From contig DATKBT010000016.1 of the NCBI GenBank assembly GCA_035546295.1, positions 1 through 39,789 on the forward strand: a DNA stretch of 39,789 bases. Direction: 5' to 3'. The first letter of the stretch is position 1. Each line of letters opens with the position of its first letter. The notes beneath the pieces were generated by a model. The model did no database searches, had not been told where the DNA came from, and saw only the letters and a program-made list of their open reading frames with translations. Of the stretch, positions 26,291 to 34,099 are shown in pieces. Made by a program: the position numbers and the translations under genes. This stretch comes from DATKBT01 sp035546295 (GTDB taxonomy: Bacteria > Acidobacteriota > Thermoanaerobaculia > Multivoradales > Multivoraceae).

Positions 26291-26859
26291 CCCGGCCGCG
26301 AGCGGTGCCAACCGGGCGCGAGGAGCCCGAGGAAGACAGCGTCTTGCCGCTCGCCTCCGACCAGATGCCGTTCGCGGAGATAGCCGTCGCGCTCGAACCC
26401 GAGGCGTTCGAGGAGCCGCAGCGATCGCTGATTCCGGGGATCGACGTCCGCCTCGATCCGATGCAGGCGGAGAGAGGAAAACGCGTAATCGAGGAGCGTC
26501 GAAACCGCCAAGGACATGATGCCCTGCCCCCAGTGACGTGAGGCCAGGGCGAAGCCGATCTCGGCTCGCTCGTTGGTCCAGTCGAGCTGCGCGAGCGTGC
26601 ACGTACCGACGAGGTCGGGAGAGCCGTCGACGCTGACTCCCCACTGAAACAGCGTCCTGCCGCGAAAGCCACGCTCGATGTCGCGGAGCAGTGCCCTCGC
26701 TTGCTGGAGCGACTGCGTTGGTGGGATGCTCACGGACTGCGAGACCAGCGGATCACCGAAGACGGTCACCAGCGAAGCCGCGTCGGTGGACCTGATGTGC
26801 CGCAGGAGCACGCGGCCGTTGACCAACGACGGCAGCTCCGAGAAGGTCGGCTCGGTCAT
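26287..26859 (-). CDS. GNAT family N-acetyltransferase (RimJ/RimL type)
   Basis: A 190-residue enzyme that transfers an acetyl group from acetyl-CoA, of the ribosomal-protein-alanine acetyltransferase-like type. Landmarks are 'LLRHIRSTDAASLVTVFGDP', 'WTNERAEIGFALASRHWGQG' (the acetyl-CoA pyrophosphate loop region), 'LHRIEADVDPRNQRSLRLLE' and 'LGFERDGYLRER'. The start ATG at 26859 has GGAGG ten bases upstream. It is the last gene of the minus-strand group tyrA-livF-GNAT, 114 bases after livF. Its TAG stop (26289-26287) shares the palindrome CTAG with the stop of the convergent gene, leaving no intergenic space. Confidence 0.92.
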   Translation of the reverse strand: MTEPTFSELPSLVNGRVLLRHIRSTDAASLVTVFGDPLVSQSVSIPPTQSLQQARALLRDIERGFRGRTLFQWGVSVDGSPDLVGTCTLAQLDWTNERAEIGFALASRHWGQGIMSLAVSTLLDYAFSSLRLHRIEADVDPRNQRSLRLLERLGFERDGYLRERHLVGGERQDAVFLGLLAPGWHRSRPG

Positions 26860-26973
26860 TGTGGTCTGTCCTCCGTGGCCTGTCCTGAGCGCGCGCGCAC
26901 GCTCAGGACGACGCGGCGAAGCAGTCGCCACCGGCTCCGGCTCCTGAGCTGCCCGCAAGAGAGCTCCCGCGGC

Positions 26974-27768
26974 TCACGACAACCACCGCTTCCGTCGCCG
27001 ATAGTGCTTGACGTCGCGGTAGCTCTTCTTCTCCCCCACCTGGGTGAGACCCAGATAGAACTCCCGCACGTCCTCGTTGCGCTCGAGCTCCGAGGGCTTC
27101 CCCTCGAGCACGACCCGGCCGTCCTCCATGATGTAGCCGTAGTGGGCGATGCCGAGGGCGAGGGTCGCGTTCTGCTCGACCAGCAGGATCGTCGTTCCCT
27201 CCTCGCGGTTGATCCGCTCCACGATCGAGAAGATCTCCTGGACCAGGAGCGGGGCGAGCCCGAGGGAGGGCTCGTCGAGCAGCATCAGCTTGGGGCGCGC
27301 CATCAGCGCGCGGCCGATGGCCAGCATCTGCTGCTCGCCCCCCGAGAGGTAGCCGGCCTGCTGGCGGCGGCGCTCGCGGAGGGGCGGGAAGTAGCCGTAG
27401 ACCCGGTCCAGGTCTCCCCGCAGCGCGCCGCGGTCGCGCCGGGTGTAGGCGCCGGCCAGCAGGTTCTCCTCGACGTCGAGGTGCTCGAAGACGCGGCGAC
27501 CCTCCATCACCTGGAAGATGCCGCGGCGCACGATCTCCTCGGCGCCGAGACGGTCGATGCGCTCGCCGAAGAGCTCGACGCTGCCGTCGGTGACCTCGCC
27601 GTCCTCGGGGTGGAGCAGGCCCGAGATGGCCTTGAGCGTCGTCGACTTGCCCGCCCCGTTGGTGCCCAGCAGCGCCGCGATCGAGCCCTCCTCGACGCGA
27701 AGTGACAGCCCCTTGAGCACCAGGATGACGTCGTTGTAGATGACCTCGATGTTGTTGAGCTCGAGCAT
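26974..27768 (-). CDS. livF: ABC transporter ATPase, LivF type
   Basis: The second ATPase class of branched-chain-amino-acid-type importers; 264 residues. Walker A is 'GTNGAGKST', the signature is 'YLSGGEQQMLAIGRAL', Walker B is 'LMLLDEPSLGL', and the switch region contains 'ILLVEQN'. The C-terminus is longer than in classical LivF (about 235 residues) and ends in 'KKSYRDVKHYRRRKRWLS'. I recall this tail from LivF proteins of importer clusters that also contain an AMP-forming acyl-CoA ligase. It therefore very likely belongs with livG-ligase-livHMK (13063-19451), although it is 7.5 kb away on the opposite strand. It lies 106 bases after tyrA, with no strong ribosome binding site. Confidence 0.94.
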   Translation of the reverse strand: MLELNNIEVIYNDVILVLKGLSLRVEEGSIAALLGTNGAGKSTTLKAISGLLHPEDGEVTDGSVELFGERIDRLGAEEIVRRGIFQVMEGRRVFEHLDVEENLLAGAYTRRDRGALRGDLDRVYGYFPPLRERRRQQAGYLSGGEQQMLAIGRALMARPKLMLLDEPSLGLAPLLVQEIFSIVERINREEGTTILLVEQNATLALGIAHYGYIMEDGRVVLEGKPSELERNEDVREFYLGLTQVGEKKSYRDVKHYRRRKRWLS

Positions 27769-27874
27769 GAGCGGTCGGAGGTTAGCGCAGAGGGCAAGCC
27801 CCGGACGCGTCGATGATCCCCGTGGCGTCGATGGGCTCCGCCCGACCGTGCCGACGGCTCGGGCCTCGCCGGGA

Positions 27875-28618
27875 TCAAGGAGCTCCTTCCCCGCCCTCGA
27901 TCCACTCCTCGAGCTCGTCCAGCCGGCGGCGAAGAGCCTGTCTCGCTTCGCGCACGAAGGGGTTGTGGCGCTGGATCGTCAGAAACAGCGCGTCGGAGTC
28001 CTCGCGCAGGTTCTCCTCGATCTGGAGCATGTGCTTGTAGGCGACCGTGGCGAGCTCGGGGTCGGGCAGCTCGAGCCCGCGCAGCGCTTTCGCCATCAGG
28101 TGCGTCAGACCCTGGATGTGGGCGATCTCGCGGTCGTGATCCTCGGGGGTGCGTTCGAGGACGGCGAGCCCCAGCGTCCGGCTCAGGAAGCGTCGCAGCC
28201 AGCGCGAGCGAGGGGTGGGCTCGGCGCAGAGCACGACCTTGAGCCCCCGGATGCCACTCCGGCCACTCTGAGGGCCGAACATCGGATGAGTGCCGATGAC
28301 CTCGACGCCCTGCGGCAGCGCGCTTGCGAGCTTGCGGAGGGGCTCCACCTTCACCGACGCGGTGTCGACGACCACCGCCTCCGTCGTGACGTTCCGCGCG
28401 AGCACCGGCAGGACGTCGTCGTAGCTCTGCACCGGGATCGCCAGCACCACCACGGGACGCCGTGCAACCTCCTCGAGCGACGACCAGGCGACTCCCAGCT
28501 CGCTGGCGGCAGCGGAGAGGTCTCGGAGGTCGCAGGCGACGATCTCGACATGCGCTCGCAGGTGAACGGCGGCGAACCGGCCGAACGCGCCGAAACCGAT
28601 CAGACCGATGCGATTCAT
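27875..28618 (-). CDS. tyrA: Prephenate/arogenate dehydrogenase
   Basis: The protein has 247 residues. It oxidatively decarboxylates prephenate or arogenate in tyrosine synthesis. The NAD(P)-binding motif 'GFGAFG' is at 8-13. 'VVVLAIPVQSYDDVL' follows, then 'VDTASVKVEPLRKL' and 'GTHPMFGPQSG' with the catalytic-region histidine (about 108-118). The short form without a chorismate mutase or ACT domain resembles arogenate/cyclohexadienyl dehydrogenases of the plant and cyanobacterial kind. The start ATG at 28618 places the Rossmann motif where expected; an upstream ATG at 28645 adds nine residues. No other aromatic-pathway gene is nearby. Confidence 0.9.
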   Translation of the reverse strand: MNRIGLIGFGAFGRFAAVHLRAHVEIVACDLRDLSAAASELGVAWSSLEEVARRPVVVLAIPVQSYDDVLPVLARNVTTEAVVVDTASVKVEPLRKLASALPQGVEVIGTHPMFGPQSGRSGIRGLKVVLCAEPTPRSRWLRRFLSRTLGLAVLERTPEDHDREIAHIQGLTHLMAKALRGLELPDPELATVAYKHMLQIEENLREDSDALFLTIQRHNPFVREARQALRRRLDELEEWIEGGEGAP

Positions 28619-28712
28619 GGATCCGCAGGGCTCGCGGGCGAGCACGAGCCGGAGCCCACCGGCGCCGGACGAGCGGGGGCCGCCGGTGCGAGTCTCGTTC
28701 GCAGCCCGGGGA

Positions 28713-29018
28713 TCATCGGCGGAGGATGGTGATCACCACTGCGGCGACGCAGCTTCCGAACACGGTCAGGTTCGCCAGCAGCGCGATCCCCGCCAGCGAT
28801 CGCGCTCCGGTCCGTCGCACCGCCATCCACCCGCACAGCGTTCCGAGCAGCGAGGCGACCGGGAACAGGAGCAGAGCCTCGAAGAAGAACTCCTGGAGAC
28901 GGAAGCTCCGGATCAGGAACGGAAGCGAGACGGCGAACAGCACCAGGAGGCCGATCGAGATCAGGGAGCAGCCGAGCCAGGAGGGCTTCAGCTCGACGGT
29001 GTCGTAAGCATCGCTCAT
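28713..29018 (-). CDS. Small membrane protein of unknown function
   Basis: The protein has 101 residues and three predicted membrane helices: about 'WLGCSLISIGLLVLFAVSL', 'FFFEALLLFPVASLLGTLCG' and 'IALLANLTVFGSCVAAVVI'. I do not recognise the family. The ATG at 29018 begins the part of a long open frame that has sensible composition; the rest of that frame is antisense to the dipeptidase gene. No ribosome binding site is evident. It lies 94 bases upstream of tyrA on the same strand. Confidence 0.7.
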   Translation of the reverse strand: MSDAYDTVELKPSWLGCSLISIGLLVLFAVSLPFLIRSFRLQEFFFEALLLFPVASLLGTLCGWMAVRRTGARSLAGIALLANLTVFGSCVAAVVITILRR

Positions 29019-29288
29019 CGGTGGGCAACGGCGCCCCGACCGCGAGGCGGCAGGTCGAGGCAGGAGGTCCGGAAACGGGGCAGGCAACTGTAGCGCGAAG
29101 CGGAGCCGTCGAGCTCGCCGATGCGCGACGGATCCTCGCCCTCGAAGCGATCGCCGCTCCGCGGCCCCGCTGGGTGGCTCGGCCGACGCGCGGGCCGTAG
29201 CCATCGACCGGGCCGCTACAATGGCGGCTCGCCACGCCCCCTGCGCTGCTTCGAGCCGCGTCCACCTCCGATCGCTCGGGGACCCGAC

Positions 29289-30605
29289 ATGCCGACCCGC
29301 CCCCGCCGCCCTCACCTCCAGAGCCTCCAGCGCTTCCTCGGAGGCCTCGCGATGCTCGCCGCAGCCGGCATCGTCGCGAGCTCCCCCGCCCGCGCCCAGC
29401 CGCCCGAGCGCTCCCACGTCCTCGAGCTGCTGCGCGAGGTGCCCGTGATCGACGGGCACAACGACGTGCCCTGGCAGTACCGCAGTCGGGTGGACAACCA
29501 CCTCGAGCGGCTCGATCTGCGCGACACCAGCGAGCTCGAGCCCACGATGCACACCGATCTCGTGCGCCTCGAGCGCAGCGGCATCGGCGGCCAGTTCTGG
29601 TCGGTCTACGTCCCGGCCGATCTCGACGGACCGGGCGCGGCGCGGGCGGTGCTCGAGCAGATCGACGTCGTCCACCGGCTGGCGGCCGCCTACCCGTCGC
29701 ACCTCGAGGTGGCGAGGAGCGCCGAGGACATCGTCCGCATCCACGCTCTGGGCAGGGTCGCCTCGCTGATCGGGATCGAGGGCGGCCACTCGATCGAGAG
29801 CTCGCTCGCGGTGCTGCGACAGCTGTATGCGGTCGGCGCCCGGTACATGACGTTGACCCACTCGAGCAACATCGCCTGGGCCGACGCGGCGACCGACGAC
29901 CCGATGCACGGCGGGCTCACCGAGTTCGGGCGCCAGGTGGTGCGGGAGATGAACCGCCTCGGCATGCTGGTCGACCTCTCCCACGTGGCGGCCTCGACCA
30001 TGCACGACGCGCTCGACACGACGCGCGCGCCCGTCATCTTCTCCCACTCCTCGGCTTTTGCGCTCACCGCTCATCCACGCAACGTCCCCGACGACGTCCT
30101 GCGTCGCCTGCCGGAGAACGGCGGCGTGGTGATGGTCACCTTCGTGCCCCCGTTCGTCAGCGAGGCGGTGCGCGCCCACGGCGAGCGCGAAGACGCGGAG
30201 CGCGACCGCCTGCGCCAGACCCTCGACGAGGCGGGCGTCGAACGCGAGCTCGCGCGCTGGCGTGCCGCGCACCCCGAGCCTGAGGCCACGCTGTCCGACG
30301 TCGCCGATCACATCGACCACGTCAAGGAGACGGTCGGCGTCGACCACGTCGGCATCGGCTCCGACTTCGACGGCATCAGCTCGACGCCCGAGGGGCTCGA
30401 GGACGTCTCGAAGATCCCCGACCTGCTGGTCGAGCTGCTGCGCCGCGGCTACAGCGACGAGGAGGTCCAGCAGATCGCGGGCGGCAACCTGCTGCGCGTC
30501 CTACGCGAGGCCGAGCGCGTGGCGTGGAGCCTCTCCGAGGAGTCGCCGCGCGACGACCTGATCGTCGAGCTCGACGGCGCGCCCGCCGCGGAGTCCCCGC
30601 CGTGA
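29289..30605 (+). CDS. Exported membrane-type dipeptidase (peptidase M19)
   Basis: A 438-residue zinc dipeptidase of the renal dipeptidase family. Family members cleave dipeptides, including those with C-terminal D-residues. An N-terminal signal ('LGGLAMLAAAGIVASSPARA', cleavage after ARA) predicts export. Metal and active-site motifs in order are 'VIDGHND', 'LIGIEGGHSIES', 'YMTLTHSSNIAWAD', 'LVDLSHVA', 'PVIFSHSSAFALTAHPRN' and 'HVGIGSDFDGI'. The start ATG at 29289 precedes the signal directly. The TGA stop overlaps the GTG start of the next gene as GTGA. It is the first gene of dipeptidase, Nudix hydrolase, MBL hydrolase. The 270 bases to the divergent membrane protein hold nothing I recognise. 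Confidence 0.94.
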   Translation: MPTRPRRPHLQSLQRFLGGLAMLAAAGIVASSPARAQPPERSHVLELLREVPVIDGHNDVPWQYRSRVDNHLERLDLRDTSELEPTMHTDLVRLERSGIGGQFWSVYVPADLDGPGAARAVLEQIDVVHRLAAAYPSHLEVARSAEDIVRIHALGRVASLIGIEGGHSIESSLAVLRQLYAVGARYMTLTHSSNIAWADAATDDPMHGGLTEFGRQVVREMNRLGMLVDLSHVAASTMHDALDTTRAPVIFSHSSAFALTAHPRNVPDDVLRRLPENGGVVMVTFVPPFVSEAVRAHGEREDAERDRLRQTLDEAGVERELARWRAAHPEPEATLSDVADHIDHVKETVGVDHVGIGSDFDGISSTPEGLEDVSKIPDLLVELLRRGYSDEEVQQIAGGNLLRVLREAERVAWSLSEESPRDDLIVELDGAPAAESPP

Positions 30606-31639
30606 GCGTGCGCCTCGCCTCGACCGTGCTCCTGGTGCGGGATCGAGAGAGCTCGGGCGGGGTCGAGGTCTTCATGGAGCGCCGGCACATCGAGTCCGAC
30701 TTCGTCGGTGGCGCCTACGTCTTCCCCGGCGGCAGCGTCGACCCGGAGGATCGCATTCCCGAAGGCCTCTGCCGGGGCCTCGACGACCGCGAGGCGAGCG
30801 CGCGGCTCGGCATCGACCACGGCGGCCTGGCGTTCTGGGTGGCCGCGATCCGCGAGTGCTTCGAGGAGGCGGGTGTGCTGCTCGCGTACGCGCCGGGGGG
30901 CGAGCTCCTGGACTTCGCGGATCCGGCGACCGAGGACCGCTTCCGCGACCTGCGCAACGACCTGAACGCGCGCACGATCGGCCTGATCGAGCTCGCCGAG
31001 CGGGAGGGTCTCGAGCTCGCCACCGATCGCATGCACTACTGGGGGCACTGGATCACGCCCGAGGGTCAGCCCCGCCGCTACGACACACGCTTCTTCATCG
31101 CCCAGGCCCCCGAGAACCAGACCGCCGCCCACGACGACTGGGAGCTGGTGCACTCCGCCTGGGTCACCCCCGCCGAAGCGATCGAGCGGGCGGTGAGACG
31201 TGAATGGATGATCATCTTCCCCACCCTGGTGAACCTCGAGCGGCTCGGCGAGCTCGGTCGCGCCGAGGACGCGCTGACGTGGGCGGCGTCGGCGCCCGAG
31301 CTGCCGGCGATGGTGCCGCGGGTGCTCGGCGATCGCATCGTGCTCCCCGGCGACGAGGGCTACGAGACGGCGCAGCGCGACACCTCGAGAAGCGGCCCCG
31401 AGATCTGGTTCCGGCAGTTTCAGCGCGCGCTCGACAAGTCGAGCGCTTCTGAGATGTCCTCTCCGCCGGCAAAGCCGACGAAGAGTGACGGCGAGCGCGC
31501 GCTCGACAAGTCGAGCGCTTCTGAGATGTCCTCTCCGTCGGCAAAGCCGACGAAGAGTGACGGCGAGCGAGCTCTGTCCGCCTCGTCCGACGAGCCGATT
31601 CGGACCTGCCGCGAGCAGGTTCACGGCGAGGCGGACTAG
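30602..31639 (+). CDS. NUDT19-like Nudix hydrolase with repetitive C-terminal tail
   Basis: The protein has 345 residues from a GTG at 30602 that overlaps the dipeptidase stop (GTGA). The Nudix box is split by a ~40-residue insertion: 'GGAYVFPGGSVDPEDR' is followed much later by 'AFWVAAIRECFEEAGVLL', which keeps the R-E-x2-E-E-x-G core. This split form is typical of NUDT19-type proteins, which hydrolyse CoA and acyl-CoA diphosphate bonds. Later 'HYWGHWITPEGQPRRYDTRFF' is also family-typical. The last ~80 residues are atypical: two near-identical 24-residue repeats ('ALDKSSASEMSSPPAKPTKS' type) come from a 72-bp DNA duplication containing hairpins. The catalytic domain ends before this tail. 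Confidence 0.9.
   Translation: MSVRLASTVLLVRDRESSGGVEVFMERRHIESDFVGGAYVFPGGSVDPEDRIPEGLCRGLDDREASARLGIDHGGLAFWVAAIRECFEEAGVLLAYAPGGELLDFADPATEDRFRDLRNDLNARTIGLIELAEREGLELATDRMHYWGHWITPEGQPRRYDTRFFIAQAPENQTAAHDDWELVHSAWVTPAEAIERAVRREWMIIFPTLVNLERLGELGRAEDALTWAASAPELPAMVPRVLGDRIVLPGDEGYETAQRDTSRSGPEIWFRQFQRALDKSSASEMSSPPAKPTKSDGERALDKSSASEMSSPSAKPTKSDGERALSASSDEPIRTCREQVHGEAD
31423..31566 (+). repeat. Two-copy 72-bp tandem repeat with two hairpins per copy
   Basis: The copies are 31423-31494 and 31495-31566 and appear to differ at one base (CCG to TCG). Each holds two dyads. One is a perfect 9-bp stem with an AA loop (GCGCTCGAC at 31427-31435 with 31438-31446, and 31499-31507 with 31510-31518). 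The other is a 12-bp stem with an AAA loop (31459-31470 with 31474-31485, and 31531-31542 with 31546-31557). The base change in copy two improves pairing of the second stem. This resembles a REP/BIME-like palindromic element more than random codon duplication. Confidence 0.85.
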
Positions 31640-32529
31640 TGGATCGGAAGGTCCGCGCCGAGCGGCCGGACCCGGCGCTTCCGGTCCGGGTCGGCCGCCT
31701 CCAGCAGCTCACCGACGGAGTGCGCCGACTGACCCAGGACAATCCCGGACCCTTCACCGGGCTCGGCACCAACAGCTACCTGATCGGGCGGGCGGGCGAG
31801 CCCCAGATCGTGCTCGATCCGGGCGAGGACCGGGACGACGGGCACCTGGAGCGGCTGGTTGAAGCCGTCGGCGACGACCGGCTCGGCGCGGTGCTGATCT
31901 CGCACGCGCATCCCGACCACTGGCCGCTGGCGCCGCGCCTCGCTGCGCAGTGCGGGGCGCCGATCCTCGCCTACGACGCACGCGCGGGGCTGGCGCCGGA
32001 TCGCCGCATCGCGGAGGGAGAGAGGATCGAGACGGGCAGTCTCGAGCTCGTGGCGCTCCACACGCCAGGGCATGCCAGCGACCATCTCTGCTTCCTGCTG
32101 CCGGGCTCGGGGGTGCTCTTCAGCGCCGATCACGTCATGGGCTGGTCGACCACCGTGATCGCTCCCCCCGACGGGAACCTCGAGGCCTACATGGCCACCC
32201 TCGACCGCCTCCTCGAGCTGGACGCCGACCTCTACCTGCCGGGGCACGGCGAAGCTGTGTGCGAGCCCCGCCGGCGAGTCGTGGAGCTGCAGGATCATCG
32301 TCGTGCGCGAACGGAGCAGCTCGTCGCCGCTTTGCGGCAGGCGCCGGGGACACCGGCGGAGCTGGTCGCCAGGGTCTACACCGACGTCGATCCGCGCCTT
32401 TACGGCGCGGCCCGGATGTCGCTGCTCGCGCACCTCGAGTCGCTGACCGCCGACGGTCTGGCCACCGCGAGCGGCGAGGAGCCGGCCAGCGCTCTTTACC
32501 GCTGGGTCGGCGGCAACGCTTCGCGCTGA
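31639..32529 (+). CDS. Metallo-beta-lactamase fold hydrolase (LACTB2-like)
   Basis: A 296-residue metallo-beta-lactamase superfamily protein. The metal motif 'SHAHPDHW' matches HxHxDH. Further ligands are in 'LHTPGHASDHLCFLL', 'LFSADHVMGW' and 'LYLPGHGEAV'. The N-terminal 'RRLTQDNPGPFTGLGTNSYL' and the C-terminal winged-helix-like segment are typical of LACTB2-type proteins, some of which are nucleases. The GTG start at 31639 overlaps the Nudix TAG stop by one base (TAGTG). It is the third and last gene of the operon, followed 20 bases later by a palindromic terminator region. The substrate is unknown. Its pairing with a NUDT19-like gene is, as I recall, common in bacteria. Confidence 0.92.
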   Translation: MDRKVRAERPDPALPVRVGRLQQLTDGVRRLTQDNPGPFTGLGTNSYLIGRAGEPQIVLDPGEDRDDGHLERLVEAVGDDRLGAVLISHAHPDHWPLAPRLAAQCGAPILAYDARAGLAPDRRIAEGERIETGSLELVALHTPGHASDHLCFLLPGSGVLFSADHVMGWSTTVIAPPDGNLEAYMATLDRLLELDADLYLPGHGEAVCEPRRRVVELQDHRRARTEQLVAALRQAPGTPAELVARVYTDVDPRLYGAARMSLLAHLESLTADGLATASGEEPASALYRWVGGNASR

Positions 32530-32548
32530 GGAGCCGACCGCGCTTCGC

Positions 32549-32605
32549 GCTAGCCTCCGATGTGCCCGCGCGCTCCGCGCGCTTTTTGGCACATCTCCGG
32601 CTAGC
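32549..32605 (+). terminator. Terminator nested in a 57-base inverted repeat
   Basis: Inner hairpin: GCGCGC (32568-32573), loop TCC, GCGCGC (32577-32582), followed by T5 (32583-32587), a standard intrinsic terminator for the dipeptidase-Nudix-MBL operon. It is wrapped by an outer dyad: GCTAGCC and GATGTGCC (32549-32555, 32559-32566) pair with GGCACATC and GGCTAGC (32588-32595, 32599-32605), separated on each side by an unpaired TCC. The outer stem may also help end the convergent minus-strand gene at 32696, but no T-run serves that strand. Confidence 0.85.
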
Positions 32606-32695
32606 AGTTCCTCGCGGCTTCAAGCGCCTTCGGCGCGTCGCCGCGGACAGCCGTAGAACCGGGTCGCGAATACCCGGACAACCTCCTCTAGGGAG

Positions 32696-34099
32696 CTACG
32701 CGCCGACCTCGCCCGTCCCCCCACCCCAGCTCCCCTCGGGCAACGGAGGGAGGCGGGCGCCCGTGCCGCGGGCGCCGAACCGCGTCAGCACAGCCGCCCC
32801 TAGCCCCGTCGTCCAGGCCAGGAACTGGACCACGAAGCCGATCAGCCCGAACAGGCCGTGGATCAGGAGCGGCAGCCCCAGCCCGTTCAGGAACTCCCCG
32901 ACCATGGTGAGCGTCTGGATCGCCACGACACCCGTGACCAGGTAGACGAGCCGGCCGGCGCCGACGCCGAGCCGGCCGCTCAACCGCCGCCCGACGGCGA
33001 CTCCGACCGAGATGAAGCCGAACACTGCCGCCAGCACCAGGAGAAGGACGACGAAGGGGACCAGGAGCAAGAGCGGGATGCCGATGATCGAGATCGCCAG
33101 CACGATCACCAGGACGATCAGGGCCGGCAGCGAGAGCAGCTCCACCCCGAGACCGACCAGCAGCGACTTGAAGAGCTCGTCGCTGGCGACGTTCGCCGTG
33201 CGGTTGACGGCAGCGGGCGCGACCAGGATGGTCAGCGCGCCCAGCACGATCAGGAGCGCGGTGGCGAACAGCGAGCCCACCAGCTCCAGCCAGTCCCCCA
33301 TGTGGAACGCCGGCTGGATCCGCTGTCGCCGATCGGACCAGCGCCGGAACCCGTCCCCCCAGGGCACCCCCGCCGTCAGGCCGACCTCGGAGACCTCTCC
33401 GATCACGCGGGCGCCGGGAGCGCGATGAACCCGCCCGCCGACGCTCACCACGTTGCCCAGCACCTCGGCCTCGTCGCCGAGCTCGACGTCCTCGCCGAAC
33501 GCGATGACGTCGCCGGTGACCCGCCCGTTCACCTTGATCTCGCCGCCAACCGCCACCGCCCCGCCCCGCACCTCGCCGTCGATCTTGATCCCGCCGCCGA
33601 GCGACACGACGTCGGCGGCGACCTCCCCCTCGCTGACTTTGACCGTCGAGCCGATCGAGAACTTCTGATCGGCGCGCCGCGGCCGGGGGACCCGCGGCGG
33701 GCTGGGGGCTTCGCTCGGCTCGTCGATCGCCAGCTCGTCGTCGGGCTCTTCGGTCTCGAGCTCCTCCTGCAGCCTCCTCTCGATCTCCTGCTGGGTCTCT
33801 CGCACGCGCTCGGCGATCTCGCGCTGACGCGCCTCCAGCTCCTCGAGCTGGCGCTGGAGCTCCTCTTGGAGCCGCCGCGCCTCCTCGATCTGCTCCCGGC
33901 TCTGCGCGCCGTCCTCTCCGGCGGTCTCCTGAGCGCCGCCGTCGTTCCCGTCGGCTCCGTCGGCGCCCGCTCCCGCCGGCGCGCCGAAGGGCGACAGCGC
34001 GAGCGCGAGCAGGACCGCCACCAGCGGCCCGTGCGAGCGCCCCTCCCGCAGCCGGTGCGCCCACAGGACCCGGCGATGACCGGCGTCAGGAAGAAGCAC
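32696..34099 (-). CDS. Membrane protein with coiled coil and bactofilin-like repeat segment
   Basis: The protein has 467 residues from a GTG start at 34099 that overlaps the upstream gene by 14 bases. In order: a signal or anchor segment ('LVAVLLALALSPFGAPAGA'), an E/Q/R-rich coiled coil (about residues 65-120), and short beta-repeats in the style of polymer-forming bactofilins ('SLGGGIKIDGEVRGG', 'AVGGEIKVNGRVTGDVIAFG', 'VVSVGGRVHRAPGARVIGEV'). Several membrane helices follow (about residues 260-440, including 'LIVLVIVLAISIIGIPLLLL'), and the end is Gly-rich. The family resembles predicted membrane proteins described as polymer-forming cytoskeletal-like. It is the third gene of an ECF sigma operon, so it is likely part of an envelope response or its sensor. 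Confidence 0.82.
   Translation of the reverse strand: MLLPDAGHRRVLWAHRLREGRSHGPLVAVLLALALSPFGAPAGAGADGADGNDGGAQETAGEDGAQSREQIEEARRLQEELQRQLEELEARQREIAERVRETQQEIERRLQEELETEEPDDELAIDEPSEAPSPPRVPRPRRADQKFSIGSTVKVSEGEVAADVVSLGGGIKIDGEVRGGAVAVGGEIKVNGRVTGDVIAFGEDVELGDEAEVLGNVVSVGGRVHRAPGARVIGEVSEVGLTAGVPWGDGFRRWSDRRQRIQPAFHMGDWLELVGSLFATALLIVLGALTILVAPAAVNRTANVASDELFKSLLVGLGVELLSLPALIVLVIVLAISIIGIPLLLLVPFVVLLLVLAAVFGFISVGVAVGRRLSGRLGVGAGRLVYLVTGVVAIQTLTMVGEFLNGLGLPLLIHGLFGLIGFVVQFLAWTTGLGAAVLTRFGARGTGARLPPLPEGSWGGGTGEVGA

Noticed and set aside
23801..26644. 947-codon minus-strand frame
   Set aside because: Antisense to the 942-residue secreted protein, with shadow-type composition.
28713..30347. 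544-codon minus-strand frame as one long protein
   Set aside because: Only the last 101 codons look like a protein. The rest is antisense to the dipeptidase gene with its strong zinc-site motifs.
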